From Chloracidobacterium sp. (GTDB lineage Bacteria > Acidobacteriota > Blastocatellia > Pyrinomonadales > Pyrinomonadaceae): DNA of 64,000 nt. Below, piece by piece: positions 9,154-18,007 of this stretch. Where the stretch lies: the NCBI GenBank assembly GCA_016712045.1, contig JADJRV010000007.1, positions 1 through 64,000 on the forward strand, given 5' to 3'. Every line of letters starts with the position of its first letter. Positions within the stretch are counted from its first letter, which is position 1. The translations under genes were made by a program, and so were the position numbers. The notes below the pieces were generated by a model. It saw nothing but the letters and a program-made list of their open reading frames with translations, was not told the origin of the DNA and searched no databases.

Positions 9154-11044
9154 TTGAGTTTAACGGACGAAAGTTCTAAGAGTATCGATGTGCCACCGGC
9201 CGTGTCGGGCGGGGGACGTATTGAAGGGCTGGACGGGTTGCGGGCGTTTGCGGTGCTGTTCGTGTTGGTGTTTCACCTATGGCCAACGACGCTCCCGGGC
9301 GGGTTTTTGGGGGTCGATGTCTTTTTTGTGATAAGCGGGTATCTGATCACGACGCTGCTTTTGAGGGAAAAAAAGAAGACCGGGCGTATCACTCTGTCGG
9401 CTTTTTGGATACGCCGTGCCCGTCGACTATTGCCAGCTCTAGTGCTGGTGGTGGTTTCTGCCGTCGCAGCAGCGTGGCTCGTGAATGAAGATCTGCTGGT
9501 GAATATCAGGCGGCAAGTCTTTGGTGCTCTTACATTTAGTACAAATTGGGTCGAGATCGTGGCGGGAACGGATTATTTTGCTGATTCTGCCCGATCGCTG
9601 TTTGTTACCTTTTGGTCACTCGCGGTCGAGGAACAGTTCTACTTGTTCTGGCCAATATTGCTCCTCGGATTGATCACGCTGACTACCTCTCGCGGCTTAC
9701 GATTGACTGCCGCTTTGATCGCTGCCGCGACATCGGTGGCACTGATGGCGGTATTGTATAACCCGCAATCGCCCACGCGGGTATATTACGGTACGGACAC
9801 GCATTCATTCGGGCTAATGATAGGCGTTGCGTTGGCTTTTGCATTATCTGATTCGGATAGGCTGCTTTCAAATAAGTTGTGGTCGGCTCTGCGTCCCGTG
9901 ATCGGCTTTGCGGCCCTGGCAGGGCTGATGGTGCTAGTGGTGTTCGTCGAGAGCGAAGCCCCTTGGACTTACCACGGTGGACTTTTGCTGGCGTCAATAT
10001 TGAGTGCGGCTACTGTGTCGGTGCTGCCCGGCCATGCGACCATTTTTACCAAGCTTTGTAAGATCCGTGCACTGGCGTGGGTCGGTGAGCGCTCGTATGG
10101 CATCTATTTGTGGCATTGGCCGGTTTTGCTGGTAGTTCTTACCTTTATTCCTGCCTCTGCCGACAGCATTGGATCAGGTTGGGTTGCGGTAGCTATTGTA
10201 ATTTTCACTACATTTGTGTTGAGCGCGGCGTCGTTTCGCTGGATCGAGGTGCCGATCCGCAACAACGGATTTAAGGCTACATGGACCGCTATACGAGGCT
10301 CTTTTCAGCCGATCAGCCGAATTTTTGGCGTGCCGGGTATTTCTGCGGCCTGTGTGTTCGCGGCTTTGATCATGGCTGTGCTCGGTCTCGTTAATGCTCC
10401 GGAAAAGTCACGGGCCCAGATCGCTGTTGAGCTTGGTGAAAAGGCGATCGCAGAGCAAAACTCCAAGAATCTTCCGCAAAATATCACGGCTCCGAATGGT
10501 TCCGCGAATTTAGATTCGGAACCCGCATGGCCCGGGGACCAAAAGATACCGACGGGTGACAGGATCGTCGGTTTTGGAGACTCTGTAATGTCCGGGGCGG
10601 CCCCGGCTGTGTACGAGCGTTTTCCCGGAATTATTGTCAACGCCAGGCCTATTCTCCAGTGGGCCGATGCGCCCGGTTTAGTTAAGGATATGATCGACAA
10701 AGGGACCATGCGTCGAGTCGTTATCCTAAATTTTGGCACGAACGCGGGGTTTAAGGAGCCTGCTTCCGAGCAAGCCCTGCGCGATATCCTTAATATGCTG
10801 GGCCCAAAACGCCGCGGTGGTGCTCGTCAACACGGTTGGTGTCAGCTATTGGGTACCCGATGCTAATGCGAGACTAGCTGAAATCAGCGCGGAATATCCT
10901 AATACGATCGTGGCAGACTGGTATTCGGTCGTGAAGAAAACACCCAACATCCTTCATCGTGATCGCACGCATCCAAATGAGGCCGGCATTGTTCTTTATG
11001 CCGGGGCGATCGCCGACGCTTTGGCAGCTCTGGGGCCCGGCTAA
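9154..11044 (+). CDS. acyltransferase-3 / SGNH fusion, OatA-like (frameshift)
   Basis: TTG start behind a GGAG site. Residues about 20-390 form an acyltransferase-3 membrane domain with ten or more helices (GLRAFAVLFVLVFHLWP, LGVDVFFVISGYLI, FWSLAVEEQFY and SYGIYLWHWPVLL blocks). After a linker, the extracytoplasmic SGNH domain begins (VGFGDSVM). The frame breaks at about 10807, where one A appears to be missing from AAAA; adding it joins LGPKNAAVVLVNTV and leads to HPNEAG, which holds the catalytic His. Such proteins move acetyl groups across the membrane to peptidoglycan or polysaccharide. Substrate unknown. It lies in a group with two other esterases. Confidence 0.8.
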
Positions 11045-11069
11045 AGAACGTAGAGTTAGGGAATCGAAT

Positions 11070-11984
11070 ATGAAAAGCAAGTATTTGGCATTGTTTCTGT
11101 TGGTACTGACGGGATCGGCAACCGCGCAAAAGGAAATTTTGCTGCCGACACCGCTGGCCTCGGATCTCTCGAAATGGTCCCAGCCGGAACGCAGATACGT
11201 TTCCGAAAGCTGGCAATCTGAGGTTATTACCAACGTGAGCAAGCCGAGCTTGTTCGTCTATCTTCCAAAACGCGAGATCGCCAATGGGACGGCCGTGATC
11301 ATCTGTCCCGGCGGCGGATTTTGGGCTCTCTCGATAAATGGCGAGGGAATCGACCTCGCGAAATGGCTGAACGAAAGAGGGATAGCAGCGTTTGTCCTGA
11401 AATACCGGCTCGTGCCAAGTAAGACAAATGATGCGGTAAAAGAAGTGTCCCCGATACTTTTTGGCGACGTCACCAACGGGAAATATGAGGAAGCTTCGTA
11501 TCCGTATGTACCGCTAGCAATTTCAGATGGGGCGACGGCGATCGAATATGTGAGAAAAAATGCCAAAAGCTTTAACGTTTTGCCTAACAAACTAGGCATT
11601 ATTGGCTTTTCAGCCGGCGGAACGATCGCTGCGAACATGGCATTTTACTATACTGCTGCCAACCGGCCTGATTTTGTAGCCCCGATCTACCCACTGTTAG
11701 GTTCTGTCAAAGGAACAAATATGCCTCGTATTAGCACTCTGAGGGATGCAAAAGTTCCGGCTGATGCACCGCCTTTATTTATAGCGGCCACCTCAAATGA
11801 CGGCCTTCGTTTTACGGCCGATGCGATCGAGATGTATAAAAAATGGTTGGCTGTGAAACGAACCGCAGAGATCCACATATACTCCAAAGGCGGTCACGGG
11901 TTTGGCATGCGAAAGCAAAATCTGCCAAGCGATAATTGGGTCGAATCATTCTACGCCTTTTTGAAACAAGAAATAATTAAATAA
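11070..11984 (+). CDS. secreted alpha/beta-hydrolase (acetyl-esterase / xylanase-esterase-like)
   Basis: 304 residues. I chose the ATG at 11070 (MKSKYLALFLL) because it begins a signal peptide ending ATAQ; a longer in-frame start at 10959 lies inside the previous gene. The fold shows the oxyanion segment CPGGGFW, nucleophile Ser181 in GFSAGG and a C-terminal His in GGHGFG, with an acid residue between. This is the BD-FAE/dienelactone-hydrolase-like group of acetyl esterases acting on acetylated carbohydrate. It directly follows the O-acyltransferase, so attachment and removal of acyl groups may be linked. Confidence 0.78.
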   Translation: MKSKYLALFLLVLTGSATAQKEILLPTPLASDLSKWSQPERRYVSESWQSEVITNVSKPSLFVYLPKREIANGTAVIICPGGGFWALSINGEGIDLAKWLNERGIAAFVLKYRLVPSKTNDAVKEVSPILFGDVTNGKYEEASYPYVPLAISDGATAIEYVRKNAKSFNVLPNKLGIIGFSAGGTIAANMAFYYTAANRPDFVAPIYPLLGSVKGTNMPRISTLRDAKVPADAPPLFIAATSNDGLRFTADAIEMYKKWLAVKRTAEIHIYSKGGHGFGMRKQNLPSDNWVESFYAFLKQEIIK

Positions 11985-12025
11985 GTGCGTTGGGCTTATT
12001 TAATAACGCATCCTATTGCGTTTGC

Positions 12026-12064
12026 TTGACAACGACTTGAACTGTAACTATACTTGTTACAGTT
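12026..12064 (+). promoter_or_regulatory. rrf2 promoter with palindromic operator touching the start codon
   Basis: TTGACA (12026-12031), a 17-bp spacer and TATACT (12049-12054). Around the -10 lies a perfect 9-bp inverted repeat, AACTGTAAC (12040-12048) and GTTACAGTT (12056-12064), whose right half ends on the base before the ATG at 12065. The expected transcription start is at about 12061, so the mRNA would be nearly leaderless and the bound repressor would block the polymerase. Confidence 0.8.
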
Positions 12065-12481
12065 ATGGCGGCTAATAGTCAATTTGCAATGGCAATACAC
12101 GTTTTGACTCTGCTTGCCCGCTCGGGCGAGGCTGCGGTCAAATCGGAGTGTATTGCGGGCAGCGTAAATACCAATGCGGTCGTGATACGTCGGCTTTTGA
12201 GCCAGTTGAACCATGCGGGCCTCGTGGCTTCGCAGACTGGGGCATTTGGTGGGACACGTTTGGCGAAAAGGCCTGACGCGATCAACTTGGTCGATGTCTA
12301 TAAAGCCGTTCGCTGCGGCGCAGTATTTGCTCTGCACGGTTCGCCAAATCAGGATTGTCCGGTCGGCAAAAGTATTGAGGCCGTGCTGTGTAACCTGCAG
12401 AAAGAGGTCGACAGCAGCGTAACTGTCGCCCTGGCGCGTTATACGTTAGCCGACGTGATGGAGAGTGTCGAACACGCATGA
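12065..12481 (+). CDS. Rrf2-family transcriptional regulator
   Basis: 138 residues; a winged-helix N-terminus (QFAMAIHVLTLLAR, helix-turn-helix about 25-60, then GAFGGTRLAKRP as the wing) followed by a dimerisation helix. Rrf2 proteins sense Fe-S, NO or redox state through cysteines. Here four cysteines are present (KSEC, RCG, DCP, VLC), not in the exact IscR/NsrR spacing, so it is nearer the YwnA-like subgroup and its ligand is uncertain. The gene overlaps the next by 4 bp (ATGA) and its promoter contains a palindrome, which suggests autoregulation and control of the dehydrogenase-peroxidase-thioredoxin genes behind it. Confidence 0.85.
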   Translation: MAANSQFAMAIHVLTLLARSGEAAVKSECIAGSVNTNAVVIRRLLSQLNHAGLVASQTGAFGGTRLAKRPDAINLVDVYKAVRCGAVFALHGSPNQDCPVGKSIEAVLCNLQKEVDSSVTVALARYTLADVMESVEHA

Positions 12482-13489
12482 AAGCGCACGAAATAGAACA
12501 ATTTGGCATCGATAACCTCCACATGGTCGAGCGAGAAACGCCGCGACCGGCCGATGGGCAGGTAATGGTAAAAATGCATGCCGCATCGCTAAATTATCGC
12601 GATGTGATGGTCGTCAGCGGAACGTATAATCCGCGAATGAAACTGCCCGCTATTCCGTTTTCCGACGGTGCAGGCGAGATCGTCGAGATCGGCGAAGAGG
12701 TCACAAAGTGGAGCGTTGGTGACCGTGTATGCTCGACGGTTATTGCAGGATGGATAAACGGCGGGGCGTCAGCGGAGACGGCAAAGACCGCGATCGGTGC
12801 GGGTGGTTCGGATGGCGTTTTGAGCGAATATCGGGTGTTTGGTGAAAACTCGATTGTCAGCTTACCTGAACATTTGTCTTTTGAAGAGGCGGCAACGTTG
12901 CCATGTGCTGCGGTCACGGCGTGGAATGCTTTGGTTGTCTCAGGAAATATGAAAGCGGGTGACACTATGTTGACGCTTGGGACAGGCGGTGTTTCGATAT
13001 TTGCTATCCAGATCGCCAAGGCGTTTGGTGCAAAGGTGATAGCGACATCGAGCAGCGACGAGAAGCTTGCGAAAGTCAGGGGACTTGGTGCTGACGAGAC
13101 GATCAATTATCGGACTCGTGAAGATTGGGACAAGGCTGTGCTTGAGCTGACCGACGGTCGCGGAGTCGATCACGTAGTAGAGGTTGGCGGCACAGGCACG
13201 CTGGCAAAGTCGGTAAAAGCGGTTCGTGTTGGCGGGCATATTGCGTTGATCGGAGCGCTTGATATGGCCGGGGAATTTAACCCGATCGGTATTTATGAAA
13301 GCCGTCCGCGTGCAGGGATTTTTTGTCGGGTCGCGGGCGATGTTTGAAGATTTAAACAGTTTTATCGTCAAAGAAAATATCAAGCCGGTGATCGACCGCA
13401 CGTTTGGATTTGATGAGGCGAAAGACGCTTTGCGTTATATGGAAAGCGGGTCGCATTTTGGCAAGATCGTAGTGAAAATAGGGGAATAA
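12478..13489 (+). CDS. zinc-free MDR alcohol dehydrogenase / quinone-oxidoreductase-like (frameshift)
   Basis: About 336 residues in the joined frame. It has a GroES-like N-terminus (LNYRDVMVVSG, IPFSDGAGEI) and a Rossmann domain with the nucleotide-binding stretch TLGTGGVSIFAIQIAKAFG. The structural-zinc cysteines of classical alcohol dehydrogenases are missing, so it belongs with NADPH:quinone-reductase-like enzymes. At about 13292 one T seems to be lost from a T run; restoring it joins PIGIFMKAVRVQGFFVGSR to the C-terminus. Its ATGA overlap with the Rrf2 gene shows translational coupling. It probably reduces reactive carbonyls or quinones in a redox-stress response. Confidence 0.82.
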
Positions 13490-13496
13490 TAAAAAT

Positions 13497-14048
13497 ATGT
13501 CTAATAAAATATACGAGATACCGGTTCGCCGCATCGACGGCACAGACACAACATTGGGTGAGTTTGAGGGCAAGGCTTTGCTGCTGGTTAATGTGGCTTC
13601 GAAATGCGGATTGACGCCGCAGTATGAGGGGCTTGAGAGTCTTTATAAAGAATATAAAGATCAGGGATTTGAGGTGCTAGGTTTTCCGGCGAACAATTTT
13701 CTGGCTCAAGAGCCGGGTACGAACGAAGAGATCCAGGATTTTTGCCAGACAAATTACAATGTGTCGTTTCCGCTTTACGAGAAAATATCAGTCAAGGGTG
13801 ACGACCAGCATTTGATCTATCAATATCTGACAGACGAAAAGGCTGAGGCTGATATTACGGACGGCAACGCATTCGAAGAAAAGCTTGCCGGTTTTGGCTC
13901 TAAGCGTGAAAAAGCAAACGATGTGCTGTGGAATTTTGAAAAATTCTTGATCGCCAAAGACGGCTCGATCGCGGCCCGCATTGCACCGGATGTAACCGCC
14001 GAAGATGAACGCGTTGTTGCCGCCGTGCAGGCTGAGCTTGCGAAATAG
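13497..14048 (+). CDS. glutathione/thioredoxin peroxidase (GPx family)
   Basis: 183 residues. The peroxidatic Cys37 lies in NVASKCGLT, FPANNF is the second conserved block and WNFEKF supplies the catalytic Trp/Asn. Cysteine instead of selenocysteine and the nearby thioredoxin gene suggest that thioredoxin is its reductant, as in most bacterial members. It reduces hydroperoxides in the cytoplasm. The gene starts 8 bp after the dehydrogenase and is intact. Confidence 0.9.
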   Translation: MSNKIYEIPVRRIDGTDTTLGEFEGKALLLVNVASKCGLTPQYEGLESLYKEYKDQGFEVLGFPANNFLAQEPGTNEEIQDFCQTNYNVSFPLYEKISVKGDDQHLIYQYLTDEKAEADITDGNAFEEKLAGFGSKREKANDVLWNFEKFLIAKDGSIAARIAPDVTAEDERVVAAVQAELAK

Positions 14049-14121
14049 TGTATTTACGCACTAGAGTTAACATAAACACAAATTTGCGGCGATCGGCCGC
14101 AGACAATTTTAAGGAGCTATA

Positions 14122-14450
14122 ATGGGAAATTTTGCAAAAGAAGTAACAGATACAGCATTTGAAACGGATGTGCTTGGTTCGGATAAGCCGGTTTTGGTCG
14201 ATTTTTTGGGCGGAATGGTGCGGGCCTTGCCGTATGATCGCTCCGTCCGTTGAGGCGGTCGCCGAGGAATATGACGGTAAAGGCAAGCATCTTTAAGATG
14301 AACGTTGACGAAAACCTCAACGTGCCGCAACAATACGGTATTCGAGGGATTCCGACGCTTGTCCTCTTTAAGGGCGGACAGGAAGTGGAACGCATTGTCG
14401 GTGCGGTTTCACGGGAAGCGATCGCCAAGGTGATAGAGAAATACGTCTAA
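14122..14450 (+). CDS. thioredoxin (two frame breaks)
   Basis: AAGGAG (14111-14116) precedes the ATG at 14122. The literal frame loses the active site, but removing one T from the T run at about 14199 restores DFWAEWCGPCRMIAP with the WCGPC redox motif. Removing one G at about 14283 then leads to FKMNVDENLNVPQQYGIRGIPT, which holds the cis-Pro loop, and the normal C-terminus. About 109 residues, full thioredoxin length. It would recycle the peroxidase next door. It is the last gene of the Rrf2-headed operon and is followed by a terminator. Confidence 0.85.
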
Positions 14451-14472
14451 GCTGACGCAATTTGGATCGAAG

Positions 14473-14500
14473 AGGCCGGACTATTGCTCCGGCCTTTTCT
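14473..14500 (+). terminator. intrinsic terminator of redox operon
   Basis: Stem AGGCCGGA (14473-14480) with TCCGGCCT (14488-14495), followed by TTTTCT. Confidence 0.85.
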
Positions 14501-14567
14501 AGTTTAAATTTGTGCGGTTAACCGTGTCAATTTTGTTACAATTGCTAATACTCAGAGAGGTTTTACT

Positions 14568-15662
14568 GTGACGGCGAAGTTGTTTTTCATCTTAACGGTT
14601 TTGTTTGCTACAGCGGCGATGATTGCTGCTCAAGGCAAAGAAGAGATAATCCGTGTGGATACTCAGCTTGTCGATGTGCCGATAGCTGTAAGTTCCGCAA
14701 ACGGTATGCCTTTACGAGGCCTCACAAAGTCCAATTTCATCATTTTCGAGGACGGCAAGCGACAGGAAACGGTTGATTTCTCAGCGACTGCGGCTCCGTT
14801 CGAAGTCGCTCTCGTGCTAGATACATCCGGATCGGCTCGAAATGACCTGACGCTTATCCAGCGGGCGGCGAAAAGCTTTATTGCGGGGCTGAGGCCGGGA
14901 GACCGGGTTTCCATCATTGGCTATAATACAAGCAGGACGAGCACCGAGGCATTTGCCGTGAGTGAGATCTTGATGGGGTTGACGAGTGACCGCGACATGC
15001 TCGGCGGTGCGATCGACAACCTTAGGACGAGCAACGGTACGCCATATTACGATTCGTTGATACAGGTTGTCGAAAAGGTCTTTCGCGATAAGCCAAAGGA
15101 TGAGTTTCGTGGACGGCGAGCGTTGGTTGCGTTAACGGACGGCGTGGATTCAACCAGTGCCGAAAACTTTGCGACGGTTAAGGAAATGCTGGGACAGACC
15201 GGCGTCATCTCGTTTTTTATCAAGGTAGATACGCGCGAGTATTTTGAGTCGAACCTGCTTGGTGATTGCCGGGCCGCCACACGTTTTTCACAGGCTCAGA
15301 TCCGCCGCTATTACAAGAGCTTTAACCCAAAAGCGAACATGGAAAAGGCGGTCGATTTTTGTGGGCTTGGCGAGTTTGAGCGGCTTGCGATCAGCAAAAA
15401 ACTATATGAGATCGCCGATGCTGAGATGAATGAGCTTGCAAAAAGTTCCGGTGGGAAGGTATTTCCCGCGGCGGATCTGAGCGAGGCTAGAAGTGCTTTT
15501 AAAAGCGTTGCTGATGAGATCGGAACGAAATACACGCTCGGCTATTACCCGTCGAACGAAAAGCGCGACGGCACTTATCGAAAGATAAAGGTCGAGGTTA
15601 CGGGCCTGCCAAAAGGCACGACGGTTCGTGCCCGCGAAGGCTATACGGCTCCGTCGAATTAA
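14568..15662 (+). CDS. VWFA-related secreted protein (acidobacterial type)
   Basis: 364 residues with a GTG start, signal peptide 1-21 and a short beta domain (about 25-75) that matches the start of the TIGR03436 'VWFA-related Acidobacterial' family. A von Willebrand A domain follows, with the MIDAS motif DTSGS (about 83-87) and conserved Thr/Asp further on (TDGVDS). A 30-residue insertion holds two cysteines (GDC, DFC). The C-terminus ends in YTLGYYPSNEKRDGTYRKIKVEV, typical of the family. Exported; probably mediates metal-dependent protein contacts. The precise role is unknown. Frame intact. Confidence 0.85.
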   Translation: MTAKLFFILTVLFATAAMIAAQGKEEIIRVDTQLVDVPIAVSSANGMPLRGLTKSNFIIFEDGKRQETVDFSATAAPFEVALVLDTSGSARNDLTLIQRAAKSFIAGLRPGDRVSIIGYNTSRTSTEAFAVSEILMGLTSDRDMLGGAIDNLRTSNGTPYYDSLIQVVEKVFRDKPKDEFRGRRALVALTDGVDSTSAENFATVKEMLGQTGVISFFIKVDTREYFESNLLGDCRAATRFSQAQIRRYYKSFNPKANMEKAVDFCGLGEFERLAISKKLYEIADAEMNELAKSSGGKVFPAADLSEARSAFKSVADEIGTKYTLGYYPSNEKRDGTYRKIKVEVTGLPKGTTVRAREGYTAPSN

Positions 15663-15670
15663 GAGTTTTC

Positions 15671-15736
15671 GCCACGAATTACACGAATCGCACGGATCAG
15701 AGATCTTTCATTCGTGACATTTGTGTAATTCGTGGC
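15671..15736. repeat. long inverted repeat between VWFA gene and deoB
   Basis: GCCACGAATTACAC (15671-15684) is exactly inverted at 15723-15736, with inner ACGAAT/ATTCGT also paired. It probably works as a terminator for the upstream gene. It belongs to a loose family of CACGAATTACACGAA-like intergenic palindromes (compare 22486-22555). Confidence 0.6.
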
Positions 15737-15747
15737 AAAATTGTTTT

Positions 15748-16908
15748 ATGAGTAAGTTTGGACGCATTTGTTTATTGGTTTTAGATTCCGCTGGTATTGG
15801 CGAGATGCCGGATGCAGCGGCGTGGGGGGATGCGGGGTCGAATACGCTTGGGCATATCTTAGAGTCGCGGACCGTTAATATTCCCAATCTGCAAGCGATG
15901 GGCCTTGGCAACATCACTCCGCTGAAGGGACTCGCGGGTGTTGACCATCCGACCGGCTCATGCGGCAAATGCACGCTCAAATCTGACGGCAAGGATACGA
16001 CGACGGGGCATTGGGAAATGGCCGGGATAATCTTGAAACAGGGTTTTCCAAAGTTTCCCGATGGGTTTCCGCCTCGTATAATCGATGAGTTCGTCCGACA
16101 GGCTAACGTGCCCGGCGTGCTGGGCAATGTGCCGGCGAGCGGGACCGAGATCATCAAAGACCTCGGCGAAGAGCATATTCGCACGGGCAAGCCGATCGTT
16201 TACACATCGGCGGACTCGGTCTTTCAGATCGCGGCCCACGAAGAGATCGTGCCTATCGACCGTCTCTATGAGATCTGCGAGATCGCTCGTAAAATTCTTC
16301 ACGGCGATGACGAGGTCGCACGTGTCATCGCTCGTCCGTTCCTAGGCTCGACGGCTGAGAATTTCAAACGCACCGAGAATCGTCACGATTACGCCGTTCC
16401 GCCGCCAAGCGGGAACCTGCTGCCGCTGCTCAAAGACGCCGGGCTCGACGTTGTTTGCATCGGCAAGATCGCGTCGATCTACGACGGAATGGGCGTTACG
16501 GAGGAGCTGACCGCCAAGAACAACGATCAGATCATCGATGTCACCATTCCGGGCTCTCAACAATGATTCACACGGCATTATTTTCAGCAATCTCGTGGAT
16601 TTTGACATGCTCTACGGCCATCGACGCGATGTTGAGGGCTATGCAAAGGCGCTTGAGCATTTCGACAGCCGCCTGCCCGAGATCATCGACGCCATGAACG
16701 ACGACGATCTGCTGATAATGACCGCCGACCACGGCAACGACCCGAGCTATCCCGGCTCCGACCACACCCGCGAATACGTCCCGCTGCTTGTCTGGCAAAA
16801 CCGCCAACCAAGCGTCGCCCTCGGCACGCGTCAATCCCTCTCCGACATCAGCCAGACAATTGCGGAGAATTTCGGCGTGAGATCGCGGACGGCGTTAGCT
16901 TTGGTTAG
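15748..16908 (+). CDS. deoB: phosphopentomutase (two frame breaks)
   Basis: The alkaline-phosphatase-superfamily start RICLLVLDSAGIGEMPDA carries the metal-binding Asp, and SCGKCTLKSDGKDTTTGHWEMAG the active-site Thr. The frame breaks at about 16550 (extra C) and continues with the metal ligands in TADHGNDP and GSDHTREYVP. A second break at about 16879 (missing G), once corrected, gives NFGVEIADGVSFG and a stop at 16908, the standard DeoB C-terminus. It interconverts (deoxy)ribose 1- and 5-phosphates in nucleoside salvage. It is functionally linked to rpiB and deoC at 44.8-46.4 kb, though not adjacent. About 387 residues. Confidence 0.9.
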
Positions 16909-16930
16909 CTTTCTGGGTGAATCTGATTGC

Positions 16931-17060
16931 TTACCTGACCTTTTTGTTGCCCAAAGTTTGGATCCGGATTGTTTAATATGAGCGTGTTCGATGTGGCGAG
17001 AACGGAGTACCTGCGCTAATACATATTGCCGGTGGCGGGCGGATGCCAACTCGCCATCAA
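16931..17060 (-). pseudogene. degraded C-terminal fragment, paralogue of the ORF at 17578-17881
   Basis: On the minus strand this stretch encodes LRSRHIEHAHIKQ and, after a shift, GNKKVR followed by a stop. The ORF at 17578-17881 encodes LRARQIEHARQ and ends DNKKVR. The DNA is also alignable (shared CCTGACCTTTTTGTTG and GCCGGTGGCGGGCGG). It is therefore a decayed second copy of the same unknown gene. Confidence 0.45.
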
Positions 17061-17547
17061 GGAATACTGCTGTTGCGACGGTTTTGTTCCTTACCAACAA
17101 ACCTGACCGGACACATCTACGAGATGTTGGTGCTTGTCCCAAACTGGAAGTCGGGCGAGGTTGCGGATGTGGTCCGTTACGTTGATTTCATCCGTATCGG
17201 CATGCCCTCTCATTTCTTTTCGATCGCCCAGTTCGGGTGCCTTTTGCTTTCGCTCGTGACGTTTGTTGCGGTCTCGCTTTCGCAAAGAAAAGGTTCGTAT
17301 GTTTGCCGGCATTACCGTTTTAGTTCGGTGATCGTTAATGGCGGGAACCTTTATCATCTGCCATGTTGAATCGATCAACATCTACGTCGGCTCGACGACC
17401 AATTTTCGAGCGTGTCGAACTCAAGACAAGCGAAAGTGACGACGTGGGTCAATTTCGAATACATGCGCATCGTCGTCATCGCTCGGGCTGGTAACGTCGA
17501 TCGCTGCTTTAGAGTTCTACGGCCGAAAGCGACGAACAAGTACGTAA
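17041..17547 (+). pseudogene. polytopic membrane protein, DUF1772-like, several frame breaks
   Basis: Pieces in changing frames read as one small membrane protein: TAVATVLFLTNLTGHIYEMLVLVPNW, KSGEVADVVRYVDFIRIG, a hydrophobic helix (FGCLLLSLVTFVAVSL), RMFAGITVLV, MAGTFIICHVESIN, and FEYMRIVVIA leading to LVTSIAALEFYGRKRR. The order of four hydrophobic segments with an early HxYE and a later NFEYMR resembles anthrone-oxygenase/DUF1772-like proteins. At least four indels are needed, more than elsewhere, so real decay is likely. It lies between two diverged copies of another ORF. Confidence 0.4.
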
Positions 17548-17577
17548 AACTTATCCCACGTGATTGTTAGAAAGTGA

Positions 17578-17881
17578 TCACCTGACCTTTTTGTTGTCCC
17601 AGAAATTGGGATTGCGCGGGCGGGGAGGGTTTTGGCGGGCGTGTTCGATCTGACGGGCACGGAGCTTTAGTTCTTCTTGATGCAGGCGGCGGCGCTCTTC
17701 GCCGGTGGCGGGCGGTTTGCCGCGTTCGCCCAGACTAGTAGTACTTAAGGGTCAGTTTGTTCGAACAGCAAAGGCCCCGCTCCCGAAAACGCGTCAGATC
17801 TTTCAGCCGCACAATAAAAATCACCCCGGCAAAGTTCGACATATCCGCACCTTTATCTACGATGATAACACCGCGAGGCAT
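17578..17881 (-). pseudogene. unknown ORF with basic proline-rich C-terminus, one frame break
   Basis: From an ATG at 17881, 48 codons read to a stop at 17735. A shift of frame at that point continues into a charged helix (GEERRRLHQEELKLRARQIE) and a basic tail ending in NPNFWDNKKVR, stop at 17578. The tail is shared with the decayed copy at 16931-17060. No family is recognised; the N-terminal part is weakly hydrophobic. A plus-strand ORF over the same bases (17705-17953) has less convincing composition. Confidence 0.35.
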
Positions 17882-18007
17882 TCTCTATTCCACGGCGATT
17901 TTGTAAATGTCTCGGCGGATTGGGTTAAGATCTTACCAGGAATTTTCAGTTAACGAAATGTGAATTAGGCTAGAACAATTGTTTAGCGGAACGAAGTGGA
18001 GAGGGAT

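Noticed and set aside
17705..17953. 82-codon plus-strand ORF
   Set aside because: It overlaps a minus-strand reading whose tail has a second genomic copy; the plus reading has no support.
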